From positions 380,185 to 444,184 of the forward strand of contig NZ_QPIX01000003.1 in the NCBI RefSeq assembly GCF_003337715.1: 64,000 nucleotides of DNA. The letters are read 5' to 3'. A program made the position numbers and the translations under genes. Every line of letters begins with the position of its first letter. Position 1 is the first letter of the stretch. Positions 1 to 9,508 of this stretch are shown here, one piece after another. A model generated the notes under the pieces. The model was not told where the DNA came from. It was given only the letters and a program-made list of their open reading frames with translations, and ran no database searches. The stretch is from Ciceribacter lividus. GTDB taxonomy: Bacteria; Pseudomonadota; Alphaproteobacteria; Rhizobiales; Rhizobiaceae.

Positions 1-812
<812 letters not shown>

Positions 813-860
813 TCAGCCCACTGGTGAATTGGTAATTTTGGGAAGAGGTGACCGGCTGGA

Positions 861-1157
861 TCAGCCGATGACGCCCATGATGTCGGCTTCCTTCATGATG
901 AGGAGGTCGACGCCATCGAGCTTGACTTCGGTGCCGGACCACTTGCCGAACAGGACGCGGTCGCCGACCTTGACGTCGAGCGCAACGACCTTGCCGTGTT
1001 CGTCGCGGGCGCCGGGACCGACGGCGACAACTTCGCCTTCAGCGGGCTTTTCCTTGGCGGTGTCGGGAATGATGATCCCGCCCTTGGTCTTTTCTTCGGA
1101 TTCCACGCGGCGAACGACGACGCGATCATGAAGTGGACGGAATTTGGTGTTTGCCAT
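861..1157 (-). CDS. groES: Co-chaperonin GroES
   Basis: 98-residue lid of the GroEL chamber, the usual length for the family. The N-terminus [17 protein letters not shown] and the mobile loop [12 protein letters not shown] (about residues 21-32), which contacts GroEL, are both present. A GAGGG ribosome-binding site sits 8 bases upstream of the ATG at 1157. First gene of the groES-groEL operon; the leader carries a CIRCE operator and a good vegetative promoter, so heat induction through HrcA repression is expected. Confidence 0.98.
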   Translation of the reverse strand: MANTKFRPLHDRVVVRRVESEEKTKGGIIIPDTAKEKPAEGEVVAVGPGARDEHGKVVALDVKVGDRVLFGKWSGTEVKLDGVDLLIMKEADIMGVIG

Positions 1158-1216
1158 TGTCTAATCCCTCGATCAAATGACATCTACGGGACGAGAGCCG
1201 TCCCGCATCGAAATGA

Positions 1217-1243
1217 TTAGCACTCGCCTTTGATGAGTGCTAG
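1217..1243 (-). promoter_or_regulatory. CIRCE operator (HrcA binding site) of groESL
   Basis: Inverted repeat TTAGCACTC - 9 bases - GAGTGCTAG, matching the CIRCE consensus TTAGCACTC-N9-GAGTGCTAA at 17 of 18 arm positions. It lies between the predicted promoter and the groES start codon, the standard location for HrcA repression. Confidence 0.96.
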
Positions 1244-1250
1244 CGCGATC

Positions 1251-1279
1251 GATTTAGGGAGCGCGCGGAGGGGAGTCAA
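1251..1279 (-). promoter_or_regulatory. groESL promoter
   Basis: On the minus strand TTGACT (1279-1274) and TAAATC (1256-1251) are separated by 17 bases, a vegetative -35/-10 pair. The CIRCE element begins 7 bases downstream of the -10 box, so bound HrcA would cover the transcription start. Confidence 0.7.
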
Positions 1280-1382
1280 GAACCGCGTCGAAAAATGCGG
1301 CTTGGCCTGAGAAAGTACTTTCGGAACCAGTTAATAGGTGCGGGTAAGCCGGGCGGGTGAGCCCGGCTTCGCGATGTCGGCC

Positions 1383-1724
1383 TCAGATTGCGAGGCCGGC
1401 ATAGGTGCCGAACTCGGCGACGATGCCGCGCTCGGCCATGAAAGCCTTCGGATCGAAGCCGATCGCGCCGTAGAAGTCGGCAACCTTCGCCTTGGCATCG
1501 TTGAGCGCCTTCTGGCTTTCCCACTCGACGACGGTGACGATGTGCACGGCCTCGCCGCCATCGGCAATGGCGACCTTGTTGTAGAGGCAGCCGGGCAACG
1601 TGTCGAAATAGCCGTGGATGATGGCCAGGCGATCCTCGAGTGCGAGGCGATGATCCGCAGGGCACGTCATACGGTCGACGCGGAAGATGGAGGTGCGGCT
1701 CTTGGTGAGGGTCATGACGTTCAT
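1383..1724 (-). CDS. ABM-fold (antibiotic biosynthesis monooxygenase-like) protein
   Basis: 113-residue cytosolic protein starting MNVMTLTKSRTS; the in-frame ATG 18 codons further upstream gives an implausible leader. The pattern of an N-terminal strand, a YFDTLPGC helix region, VAIADGG and the strand IVTVVEWESQKAL resembles the dimeric ferredoxin-like ABM fold, whose members include small monooxygenases and stress proteins. No substrate can be read from the sequence. It is monocistronic, with 257 bp separating it from the divergent HAD phosphatase gene. Confidence 0.7.
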   Translation of the reverse strand: MNVMTLTKSRTSIFRVDRMTCPADHRLALEDRLAIIHGYFDTLPGCLYNKVAIADGGEAVHIVTVVEWESQKALNDAKAKVADFYGAIGFDPKAFMAERGIVAEFGTYAGLAI

Positions 1725-1981
1725 TTTCGGAATCCTGAATATTGTTTTGCTGACAACGGTGGGAGAATCGGACCTCAACCAATGTTGAGGTCAATAGGGT
1801 CGCGAGATTTTTCCGGGGTGTACCCGTCGTTGCCGTCGTAACGGGGGAACTCAAGTCGCCCGAGCCGGCTTGAACAGCGGTCCCCTCGGGCATATTTCCG
1901 CAAACGGCTGCAAATCCCCTTGCCTTGCAGGCTCTCCTTTGCGATGTCAGCCGGGACCGTTTTCCATGACAGGACCGAGGA

Positions 1982-2833
1982 ATGCCCGAACACATTTCCA
2001 GCTTGAACGACGTCTGCGACCGTTACGACGTGATCCTCTGCGACGTCTGGGGCGTGCTGCACAACGGCGTCGACGCCTTTTCCTCGGCCTCGGATGCGCT
2101 GACAGAAGCCCGCGGCAAGGGCTTGTCCGTCGTGCTGATCACCAATTCCCCGCGTCCGTCGCCCGGCGTCATCAGCCAGTTGAAGACCATCGGCGTCGCC
2201 GACACCGCCTATGACCGGATCGTGACGTCCGGCGACGTGACCCGCAAGCTGATCGCCGAGGGACCATCGAAGGTCTTCTTTCTCGGACCGGACCGCGATC
2301 TCTCGCTCCTCGACGGCCTGCATGTCCAGGCGGTCGCACAGGACGCCGCGGAAGCGATCGTCTGCACCGGCTTCTTCGACGATGAGACGGAGGTGCCGGA
2401 AGACTATCACGACATGCTCACCGCCTTCTCCGCCCGTGGGGTCCCGCTCATCTGCGCCAATCCGGACCTGATCGTCGAGCGCGGGGCGCGGATGATCCCG
2501 TGCGCCGGCGCGGTCGCCGCCTATTACGAACAGCTCGGCGGCACGACGCGGATCGCCGGCAAGCCGCACCGGCCGATCTACGAGGCCGCCCTTGCCGCCG
2601 CCCGCGAGCAGCGCGGTGCCGACTTCCCGGTCTCGCGCGTGCTGGCGATCGGCGACGGCCTGCCGACCGACGTGCGCGGCGCACTCGATGCCGGGCTCGA
2701 TCTCCTCTATGTGAGCGGCGGTATCCATGCCGGCGAATACACCGTCAACGGCCGCACCGACGAGGCGATTCTGAAGGCCTATCTCGCCCGCGAGCGGGTG
2801 GCGCCGAAGTGGTGGATGCAGAGGCTCGCCTGA
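1982..2833 (+). CDS. HAD-superfamily class IIA hydrolase (TIGR01459-like)
   Basis: 283-residue NagD-like phosphatase. Motif I is DVWGVLHNG (residues 21-29), with the nucleophile Asp and a Val-Trp in place of the usual second motif residues, a hallmark of the alphaproteobacterial TIGR01459 group. Motif II is LITNSPRP and motif III/IV is AIGDGLPTDVRGA near residue 224. Substrate is unknown; NagD relatives dephosphorylate nucleotides and sugar phosphates. It is followed 27 bp later by ribF, so a role in flavin-nucleotide precursor dephosphorylation is a possible but unproven inference. Confidence 0.88.
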   Translation: MPEHISSLNDVCDRYDVILCDVWGVLHNGVDAFSSASDALTEARGKGLSVVLITNSPRPSPGVISQLKTIGVADTAYDRIVTSGDVTRKLIAEGPSKVFFLGPDRDLSLLDGLHVQAVAQDAAEAIVCTGFFDDETEVPEDYHDMLTAFSARGVPLICANPDLIVERGARMIPCAGAVAAYYEQLGGTTRIAGKPHRPIYEAALAAAREQRGADFPVSRVLAIGDGLPTDVRGALDAGLDLLYVSGGIHAGEYTVNGRTDEAILKAYLARERVAPKWWMQRLA

Positions 2834-2860
2834 CGCGAGGGTAGTTCGCAGGGACAACGC

Positions 2861-3841
2861 ATGACCGTCTTTCACCGCAACGAGAAAAAGAAGCCCCTGC
2901 CGGAAAAGCTGAAGGGCGGCGTCATCGCCATCGGCAATTTCGACGGCGTGCATCGCGGCCACCAGAGCGTCCTGAGCCGCGCGCTCGACCTGGCGAAGAG
3001 CCGCCACGTGCCGGCGCTGGTGCTCACCTTCGAACCGCATCCGCGCACCGTGTTCAACCCGGAGAAACCGGTCTTCCGGCTGACGCCCGCGCCGCTGCGC
3101 GCCCGTATCCTCGAAGCCATGGGCTTCCACTCGGTCATCGAATATCCCTTCGACCGCGAGTTTTCCCAGCGATCCGCCGACGATTTCGTGCACGCGGTCC
3201 TGATCGGCTGGCTCGGCGCGAGCGAGGTCGTGACCGGCTTCGATTTCCACTTCGGCAAAGGCAGGGAAGGCGGCCCGGCCTTCCTGATGGAGGCGGGGCG
3301 AACGAACGGTTTCGGCGTCACCCTGATCGATGCCTTTCGCGACGAGAGTGCCGAGGTCGTCTCTTCGAGCCGCATCCGCGCGCGTCTCGGCGAGGGTGAT
3401 GTTACCGAGGCGGCGGCGCTTCTCGGCTATCGCTACACCGTCGAGGCCGAGGTGATCGGTGGCCAGAAGCTCGGCCGCACGCTCGGCTATCCGACCGCCA
3501 ACATGGCGCTCCCGCCGGAAACCGAGCTGAAGCCCGGCATCTATGCCGTCCGTCTGCGCCGCGCCGACGGCTCGCTGCACGACGGCGTGGCGAGCTTCGG
3601 CTTCCGTCCGACCGTCACCGAGGACGGCGCGCCGTTGCTCGAAACCTTCGTCTTCGATTTCTCCGCCGATCTCTATGGCGAAGTCTGCGCCGTCTCCTTC
3701 TTCGGGCGCTTGCGCGACGAACTGAAGTTCGCGGGCCTCGAACCGCTGGTCGCGCAGATCCGCCGCGACGAGGAGGAGGCGAGGGCACTGCTTGCCGGCG
3801 TCCAGCCGATCAGCGCGCTCGACCGCAAGATCGCCTTCTGA
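2861..3841 (+). CDS. ribF: Bifunctional riboflavin kinase / FAD synthetase
   Basis: 326-residue cytosolic enzyme that phosphorylates riboflavin to FMN and adenylylates FMN to FAD. The N-terminal nucleotidyltransferase domain shows GNFDGVHRGH (residues 25-34) and SSSRIR near residue 168. The C-terminal flavokinase domain shows GRTLGYPTANM around residue 205, with the PTAN motif that binds Mg-ATP. Length is normal for the family. It lies 27 bp after the HAD phosphatase, probably co-transcribed. Confidence 0.97.
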   Translation: MTVFHRNEKKKPLPEKLKGGVIAIGNFDGVHRGHQSVLSRALDLAKSRHVPALVLTFEPHPRTVFNPEKPVFRLTPAPLRARILEAMGFHSVIEYPFDREFSQRSADDFVHAVLIGWLGASEVVTGFDFHFGKGREGGPAFLMEAGRTNGFGVTLIDAFRDESAEVVSSSRIRARLGEGDVTEAAALLGYRYTVEAEVIGGQKLGRTLGYPTANMALPPETELKPGIYAVRLRRADGSLHDGVASFGFRPTVTEDGAPLLETFVFDFSADLYGEVCAVSFFGRLRDELKFAGLEPLVAQIRRDEEEARALLAGVQPISALDRKIAF

Positions 3842-3984
3842 GCCTGTTGTTTTCTGCATTTTGCCCGGGAGCCGCAAAAGCGTTTCCGTGTGGGCGACGG
3901 AAATATAAGGAAATTTCTATATCACGGCGACCGCGACCGATAGAGTCCGGCCATTCTCGCCGCCAGCCTCCCAGGATCGATTGT

Positions 3985-4401
3985 ATGACCGAATTCACCC
4001 CCTTTCTCTCCTTTGCCGGCGGCCTGCTGATCGGGCTTGCCGCCGTGCTGCTGATGGCGTTCTGGGGGCGGATCGCCGGCATGTCGGCGATCGTCATCGG
4101 CGTCTTCCCGCCGCTTGCCGCCGACTGGGGCTGGAGGGCCGCCTTCCTTGCCGGTGCGATCGGCGCACCGGCGCTCCTCCAGGCGTCCGGTCACACGGTG
4201 AGCTTCTCGGCGCCGCTCTCGCTTGCAGCCCTCGTCGTCGGCGGTGTGGTAACCGGTCTCGGCGTCACCTTCGGCTCCGGCTGCACCTCCGGGCACGGCG
4301 TCTGCGGGCTGGCCAGGCTGTCGCCGCGCTCGATCGCCGCGACGGCGAGCTTCATGGCCGCCGCCTTCGTCACCGTCTTCCTGCTTCGCCACGTGTTCTG
4401 A
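3985..4401 (+). CDS. YeeE/YedE-family membrane protein, first half
   Basis: 138 residues with four likely membrane helices. The start MTEFTPFLSFAGG is chosen over an upstream ATG because CCAGGA lies just before it. It carries the signature GSGCTSGHGVCGL (about residue 93), whose cysteines characterise YeeE/YedE sulfur-compound (thiosulfate) permeases. The next gene, 11 bp on, encodes the partner half; two half-size YeeE proteins in tandem are the usual bacterial arrangement. Transport of a reduced sulfur species is inferred from the family. Confidence 0.9.
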   Translation: MTEFTPFLSFAGGLLIGLAAVLLMAFWGRIAGMSAIVIGVFPPLAADWGWRAAFLAGAIGAPALLQASGHTVSFSAPLSLAALVVGGVVTGLGVTFGSGCTSGHGVCGLARLSPRSIAATASFMAAAFVTVFLLRHVF

Positions 4402-4412
4402 GGGTCGCCGCC

Positions 4413-4856
4413 ATGAAATATCTCGCCGCACTCCTCATCGGCGCCGTCTTCGGCCTCGGCATCGTGCTGTCCGGCATGGCCGACCCGTCCAAGGTCATGA
4501 ATTTCTTCGACATCGCCGGCACCTGGGATCCGAGCCTCGCCTTCGTCATGGCGGGGGCTCTCCTCGTCACCGCTCCCGGCTATGCGCTCCTGCAGCGCCG
4601 GCGCAAGAAGCCGGTCTTCGACGCGCGCTTCCATATCCCGGTCCGCGGCCGCATCGACGGGCGGCTGGTCGGAGGCTCCGTCCTCTTCGGTATCGGCTGG
4701 GGGATCGCCGGCTTCTGCCCCGGCGGCTCCATTCCGGCGCTCGGCCTCGGCCATCGGGAAGCCTACATCTTCCTTGCCGCGATGGTCGCCGGCATGCTGA
4801 TTGCGCGCCGTCTCCTCGACATGAAGGTCTTCACGCTCGCCGAACGGCCGGTGTGA
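4413..4856 (+). CDS. YeeE/YedE-family (DUF6691-type) membrane protein, second half
   Basis: 147 residues, starting MKYLAALLIGAVFGLG. Membrane helices lie at about 3-23, 45-62, 84-105 and 113-130. The conserved GFCPGGSIPALG (about residue 99) places the second functional cysteine of the YeeE/YedE family in a membrane re-entrant motif. Translation follows the first half by 11 bp, and the two probably form one pore. The ileS leader begins 58 bp after its stop. Confidence 0.9.
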   Translation: MKYLAALLIGAVFGLGIVLSGMADPSKVMNFFDIAGTWDPSLAFVMAGALLVTAPGYALLQRRRKKPVFDARFHIPVRGRIDGRLVGGSVLFGIGWGIAGFCPGGSIPALGLGHREAYIFLAAMVAGMLIARRLLDMKVFTLAERPV

Positions 4857-4914
4857 AGCATTTGCCGCGGCGGGCCTCTTCCTTTTCTCGGCAAAAACGC
4901 TTAAACAGCGCCCC

Positions 4915-4977
4915 ATGACCAGGGTACGGCTGACCATGTCCCTTCGAATTATTGGCCCGGCCTTCCGCGCGCTTTGA
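4915..4977 (+). CDS. Putative ileS leader peptide with tandem Ile codons
   Basis: A 20-codon open frame (ATG at 4915, TGA at 4975-4977) upstream of ileS. Codons 12 and 13 (4948-4953) are two consecutive isoleucine codons, both ATT, which is unusual in this GC-rich genome where ATC dominates. A shorter alternative begins at the ATG at 4936 and gives 13 codons. The frame ends immediately before the RNA segments that can form an antiterminator or a terminator. This is the layout of a ribosome-mediated attenuation leader. It is inferred from sequence; the only SD-like element, AGGGT, precedes the second ATG. Confidence 0.6.
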   Translation: MTRVRLTMSLRIIGPAFRAL

Positions 4978-5025
4978 AAGCTGCCGGAGGGTCCGGGTTT
5001 TCGGCGCTTGCAAAAGCGCCTTTTT
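4978..5025 (+). promoter_or_regulatory. Predicted transcription attenuator of ileS
   Basis: Terminator: GGCGCTT (5003-5009), loop GCAA, AAGCGCC (5014-5020), then TTTTT (5021-5025), a perfect 7-bp stem with a stable tetraloop and U tract. Competing antiterminator: AAGCTGCCGG (4978-4987) pairs with TCGGCGCTT (5001-5009) over 9 bp with one bulged T, and begins right at the leader-peptide stop. A third segment just after the Ile codons (CCCGGCCTTCCG, 4956-4967) can pair with 4985-4997 and would release the terminator when the ribosome does not stall. Stalling at the Ile codons would therefore favour read-through into ileS. Confidence 0.65.
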
Positions 5026-5089
5026 CGTTTCCGCCTTTTCCAGGAACTTGGCGCCGCCCTTCGCCGGCGCATCTCTCGATGGCAAGATC

Positions 5090-8000
5090 ATGACCGATAC
5101 CGCAGAAAAGCAAGACTATTCCTCGACCCTCTACCTCCCCCAGACCGAATTCCCGATGCGCGCAGGCCTGCCGCAGAAGGAGCCGGAGATGGTGGCACGC
5201 TGGCAGGAAATGGGCCTCTACAAACGGCTCCGCGCCTCCGCCGCCGGCCGCGAGAAGTTCGTCCTCCACGACGGCCCGCCCTATGCCAACGGCAACATCC
5301 ACATCGGCCACGCGCTCAACAAGATCCTGAAGGACGTCATCACCCGCTCCTTCCAGATGCGCGGCTACGACGCCAACTACGTTCCGGGCTGGGACTGCCA
5401 CGGCCTGCCGATCGAATGGAAGATCGAGGAAGAGAACTATCGCGCCAAGGGCAAGGAAAAGCCGGATCTCAAGCAGCCCTCGGCGATGATCGAATTTCGC
5501 AAGGAATGCCGTGCCTATGCCGAAAAGTGGATCGGCGTGCAGTCCGGTGAGTTCAAGCGGCTCGGCATCGAGGGTGACTTCGACAATCCCTACACCACGA
5601 TGAACTTCCACGCCGAAGCCCGCATCGCCGGCGAGCTTCTGAAATTCGCCACATCCGGCCAGCTTTACCGCGGCTCGAAGCCGGTCATGTGGTCGGTCGT
5701 CGAGCGTACGGCGCTTGCGGAAGCGGAAGTCGAGTATCACGAGGTCGAGAGCGACACGATCTGGGTCAAGTTCCCGGTGCAGCATGTCGACCGGGAACGG
5801 GAGAAGGCTTGCATAAGCCAGTACTTTGACTTCGTGCAGATGAATTCTGAATTGGCCGCCTCCGAACGAGCGACCGCGGAAGCGGCTGCGAAGATTGATG
5901 GCGCATCGATTGTAATCTGGACGACGACTCCGTGGACAATCCCCGGGAACAGGGCAATCTCATTTTCAAGTCGCATTGAATACGGACTTTATGAGGTTGT
6001 TTCTGCAGTCAACGATTATGGTCCACAGCCAGGAGAAAAGCTGGTTTTGGCCGAGACTCTTCACCGAGATTGCGCAAGCAAGGCGAAAATCGAACTGAGA
6101 CCAATCCGAAAAGTATTCTCGGATGAACTCGCCACGATCATCTGCGCGCATCCGCTCGAAGCCCTCGGCTACACCTTCCCGGTTCCGCTCCTCGACGGCG
6201 ACCACGTCACCGACGATGCCGGTACCGGCTTCGTGCACACCGCACCGTCCCATGGCCGCGAGGACTTCGACGCCTGGATGGACAACGTGCGCGCACTGGA
6301 AGCCCGCGGCATCTCGACGAAGATCCCGTTCACGGTCGGCGACGACGGCTATTACACCGACGAGGCGCCGGGCTTCGGTCCGTCCGCAGAAGGTGGCGCG
6401 GCCCGCGTCATGGACGACAACGGCAAGAAGGGCGACGCCAACAAGCGCGTCATCGAGGCGCTGATCGCGGCGAACCATCTCTTTGCCCGCGGCCGTATCA
6501 AGCACGACTATCCGCATTCCTGGCGTTCCAAGAAGCCGGTCATCTTCCGCAACACGCCGCAGTGGTTCGTCTACATGGACAGGGACCTCGGTGACGGTTC
6601 GACGCTGCGTTCGCGTGCGCTCAAAGCCATCGACGAGACCCGCTTCGTGCCGGCCATGGGCCAGAACCGCCTGCGCGGCATGATCGAACAGCGTCCCGAC
6701 TGGGTGCTGTCGCGCCAGCGCGCCTGGGGCGTGCCGATCTGCGTCTTCGCCGACAAGGACGGAAACGTGCTGGTCGATGACGAGGTCAACGCCCGCATCC
6801 TCGAGGCCTTCGAAAAGGAAGGCGCCGATGCCTGGTTTGCGCCGGGCGCCAAGGAGCGCTTCCTCGGCGACGCCCACAATCCGGACATCTGGAACCAGGT
6901 CATGGACATCCTCGACGTCTGGTTCGACTCGGGTTGCACCCACGCCTTCACGCTGGAGGACCGCCCGGATCTGAAATGGCCGGCCGACGTCTACCTCGAA
7001 GGCTCCGACCAGCACCGCGGCTGGTTCCACTCGTCCCTGCTCGAAAGCTGCGGCACGCGCGGCCGTGCGCCCTACAACGCCGTCATCACCCATGGCTTCA
7101 CCATGGCGGAAGACGGCCGCAAGATGTCGAAGTCGCTCGGCAACCAGGTCTTCCCGCAGGACGTGATGAAGGAATCGGGCGCCGATATCCTGCGCCTCTG
7201 GGTCATGACCACCGACTACTGGGAAGACCAGCGTCTCGGCAAGTCGATCATCCAGACCAACATCGACGCCTATCGCAAGCTCAGGAACACCCTCCGCTGG
7301 ATGCTCGGCACGCTCGCCCACGACAAGGGCGAGGAGATTGCCTATGCCGACATGCCGGAGCTGGAAAAGCTGATGCTGCATCGCCTCGCCGAACTCGACA
7401 AGGTCGTGCGCGAGGGCTACGACGCCTTCGACTTCAAGAAGATCACCCGTTCGCTGATCGACTTCTCCAACATCGAGCTTTCGGCCTTCTACTTCGACGT
7501 CCGCAAGGATGCGCTCTATTGCGACGCGCCGTCCTCGCTGCGCCGCCGTGCGTCGCTCGCGGTCATCCGCAAGCTCTTCGACTGCCTCGTCACGTGGATG
7601 GCGCCGATGCTGCCCTTCACCACCGAGGAAGCCTGGCTGTCGCGCAATCCCTCGGCCGATTCCGTGCATCTCGAACAGTTCTCGGAAATTCCGGCCGAAT
7701 GGCTGAACCCGGCGCTCGATGAGAAGTGGGGCAAAATCAGGCAGGTTCGCACCGTCGTCACCGGCGCGCTTGAAATCGAGCGCAAGGACAAGCGCATCGG
7801 CTCGTCGCTCGAAGCCGCCCCGGTCGTCCATGTCGGCGATCCGGCGCTCTTCCAGGCGCTCGAGGGGCAGGACTTTGCCGAAATCTGCATCACCTCCGAC
7901 ATCACGGTCGTTGCCGACGAAGGACCGGCGGACGCCTTCCGCTTGCCGGAGGTCGGCAAGGTTTCGGTCGAACCGAAGCTCGCCGAGGGCCGCAAGTGCG

Positions 8001-8104
8001 CCCGTTCCTGGCGCATCACAAAGGATGTCGGGTCTGATCCGGACTATCCGGAGGTTTCGGCCCGCGACGCCGCGGCGCTACGGGAGCTCGCGGCGCTTCG
8101 TTAA
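5090..8104 (+). CDS. ileS: Isoleucyl-tRNA synthetase
   Basis: 1004-residue class I synthetase charging tRNA-Ile. The start [17 protein letters not shown] is chosen because upstream in-frame codons overlap the attenuator. HIGH is at residues 71-74 and KMSKS at 678-682. The CP1 editing domain has [10 protein letters not shown] (278-287) and [15 protein letters not shown], which proofreads Val-tRNA. Bases of about 5790-6125 (residues about 234-346) are visibly AT-richer, with codons such as att, tca, aga and tta-like use unlike the flanks, suggesting a recombined patch inside the editing domain. Expression is probably controlled by the Ile attenuator upstream. Confidence 0.98.
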   Translation: MTDTAEKQDYSSTLYLPQTEFPMRAGLPQKEPEMVARWQEMGLYKRLRASAAGREKFVLHDGPPYANGNIHIGHALNKILKDVITRSFQMRGYDANYVPGWDCHGLPIEWKIEEENYRAKGKEKPDLKQPSAMIEFRKECRAYAEKWIGVQSGEFKRLGIEGDFDNPYTTMNFHAEARIAGELLKFATSGQLYRGSKPVMWSVVERTALAEAEVEYHEVESDTIWVKFPVQHVDREREKACISQYFDFVQMNSELAASERATAEAAAKIDGASIVIWTTTPWTIPGNRAISFSSRIEYGLYEVVSAVNDYGPQPGEKLVLAETLHRDCASKAKIELRPIRKVFSDELATIICAHPLEALGYTFPVPLLDGDHVTDDAGTGFVHTAPSHGREDFDAWMDNVRALEARGISTKIPFTVGDDGYYTDEAPGFGPSAEGGAARVMDDNGKKGDANKRVIEALIAANHLFARGRIKHDYPHSWRSKKPVIFRNTPQWFVYMDRDLGDGSTLRSRALKAIDETRFVPAMGQNRLRGMIEQRPDWVLSRQRAWGVPICVFADKDGNVLVDDEVNARILEAFEKEGADAWFAPGAKERFLGDAHNPDIWNQVMDILDVWFDSGCTHAFTLEDRPDLKWPADVYLEGSDQHRGWFHSSLLESCGTRGRAPYNAVITHGFTMAEDGRKMSKSLGNQVFPQDVMKESGADILRLWVMTTDYWEDQRLGKSIIQTNIDAYRKLRNTLRWMLGTLAHDKGEEIAYADMPELEKLMLHRLAELDKVVREGYDAFDFKKITRSLIDFSNIELSAFYFDVRKDALYCDAPSSLRRRASLAVIRKLFDCLVTWMAPMLPFTTEEAWLSRNPSADSVHLEQFSEIPAEWLNPALDEKWGKIRQVRTVVTGALEIERKDKRIGSSLEAAPVVHVGDPALFQALEGQDFAEICITSDITVVADEGPADAFRLPEVGKVSVEPKLAEGRKCARSWRITKDVGSDPDYPEVSARDAAALRELAALR

Positions 8105-8149
8105 GCAAAAGTTACCGGGTGATTTGCGCTTTTGCCTGTCATCCGGTAA
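8105..8149 (+). other. Overlapping complementary segments after ileS
   Basis: Two sets of complementary arms interleave: GCAAAAG (8105-8111) with CTTTTGC (8129-8135), and TTACCGGGTGA (8112-8122) with TCATCCGGTAA (8139-8149, one mismatch). The order is that of a pseudoknot, or of two mutually exclusive hairpins. It lies directly after the ileS stop and about 97 bp before the lipoprotein gene. It may simply be the ileS terminator, although no U tract follows. Confidence 0.35.
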
Positions 8150-8245
8150 AACCTGCCTGAAATTGGCCGAAATCCTCGTTCAGGCGAAGGTTGAATGGGT
8201 GTTGTCGGCCGGATAGACTGTGCCGGCGAGGCTGGAAGGGCGTTT

Positions 8246-8875
8246 ATGAAAGCGGCTGATGTGTTCAGAGTGGGTGCCGGGGTGACGGGCATCATTGCGG
8301 TTTGCTTGAGCCTGACGGGTTGCGTCGGCAGCCCGACATACGGCACCGACAAGACGGCGATGGAACAGCTCGTCGATGACGTCGGGTCGGCGGTGTCGAT
8401 CGGGGCGAGCCAGAACAAGAACGCCGGTACCAAGTACAATCCGCGTCCTGCGCTGGTCATGCCGCCGGAGACCGCCAGGAACACGCTTGCCGAGCCGCAG
8501 CAGTCGCTGGCCAGCAAGGAAAATCCCGAATGGCTGGAATCGCCGGAAGATGCGCGTCAACGCCTGGTCGCCGAGGCCGATGCCAACAAGGACAATCCGC
8601 GTTACCGCTCGCCGCTGCTCGCCGGCTACGGCACGGCCGGCACGATGACCGAAAGCCAGAAGTGGGCCGCCTTCCGCGAGGCGCGCCAGCTGCAGAAGGG
8701 CGCCTATCTCGACCAGCGCCGTTTCCTCTCCGATCCGCCGACGCAGTACCGTCAGGTCGCGTCTGCGGGAAACCTCGACGACCTCGGCGAGCCGGAACTC
8801 AAGAAGGAAAAGCGCCGCAAGAAGGAGGCCAAGGCCGCCCGCCAGACCTCTTCCTGGTGGATGCCCTTCCAATAA
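8246..8875 (+). CDS. Putative outer-membrane lipoprotein
   Basis: 209 residues. The start MKAADVFRVGAG is preceded by GGAAGGG. A hydrophobic signal ends in the lipobox LTGC (Cys near residue 28), so lipid attachment is expected; Val-Gly follow the Cys, with no Asp at +2, favouring outer-membrane sorting. The mature part is polar, with a C-terminal Lys/Arg-rich stretch (KKEKRRKKEAKAA) ending SSWWMPFQ. I do not recognise a functional domain; such proteins are annotated as hypothetical lipoproteins in rhizobia. It stands alone between ileS and the GNAT gene. Confidence 0.75.
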   Translation: MKAADVFRVGAGVTGIIAVCLSLTGCVGSPTYGTDKTAMEQLVDDVGSAVSIGASQNKNAGTKYNPRPALVMPPETARNTLAEPQQSLASKENPEWLESPEDARQRLVAEADANKDNPRYRSPLLAGYGTAGTMTESQKWAAFREARQLQKGAYLDQRRFLSDPPTQYRQVASAGNLDDLGEPELKKEKRRKKEAKAARQTSSWWMPFQ

Positions 8876-8953
8876 GCGTGCATTCCCCCTTAGTCTCGTA
8901 ACATGTCGCAGGCCGGAAACGGCCTGCACGTCTGTTTGGCCCCTGGGATATCC

Positions 8954-9436
8954 ATGACCAGCTTCACCATCCGCAATGCGACGCCGGACGATGTCGGCGC
9001 GATCCTGCGTTTCATCACCGAGCTTGCCATCTACGAGAAGGCCGAGCACGAGGTCGAAGCGACGGAAGAAAGCCTGACCCGGACGCTCTTCGGGCCCGGG
9101 GCGGTGACGGGCGCCGCGATTCTTGAGGCTGACGGCGTTCCGGTGGGTCACGCGATCTGGTTCTACAGCTATTCCACCTGGCAGGCGCGCAAGGGCCTCT
9201 ATCTCGAGGACCTCTACGTCTCCCCCGACTACCGCGGTTCGGGTGCCGGCAAGCTCTTGCTGCGCTACCTCGCGAAGACTGCCGTCGACGAGGGTTGCGG
9301 ACGCTTCGAATGGAGCGTGCTCGACTGGAACACCCCGGCGATCCGCGTCTACGAGGCTGTCGGCGCCGAACCGCAGTCGGAGTGGATTCGCTACCGCCTC
9401 TCCGGCGACCGGCTCAGGGATTTCGCGGCCGGTTGA
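8954..9436 (+). CDS. GNAT-family N-acetyltransferase
   Basis: 160 residues, starting MTSFTIRNATPDDVGAILRF. The fold signature includes the acetyl-CoA loop region LYVSPDYRGSGAGKLLLRYL (about residues 93-112) with the R/Q-x-x-G-x-A/G pattern, and the C-terminal VLDWNTPAIRVYEAVGAEP. This matches the diamine/spermidine-acetyltransferase-like branch (SSAT-like) often annotated in rhizobia. The acceptor is not evident. An upstream in-frame ATG at 8903 lacks a ribosome-binding site. Confidence 0.9.
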   Translation: MTSFTIRNATPDDVGAILRFITELAIYEKAEHEVEATEESLTRTLFGPGAVTGAAILEADGVPVGHAIWFYSYSTWQARKGLYLEDLYVSPDYRGSGAGKLLLRYLAKTAVDEGCGRFEWSVLDWNTPAIRVYEAVGAEPQSEWIRYRLSGDRLRDFAAG

Positions 9437-9508
9437 CAGGCTCCTATCCGGGATTTTGCCTCCCCGGCGTCACAGCCCGTTAACCGGACCGATCATAGTG
9501 TCCGGCCC

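Noticed and set aside
1775..3877. 700-codon minus-strand frame across the HAD gene and ribF
   Set aside because: Antisense of two well-supported genes.
4857..5089. T-box riboswitch upstream of ileS
   Set aside because: T-boxes are mainly in Gram-positives, no T-box core sequence is visible, and the tandem-Ile leader peptide explains the terminator better.
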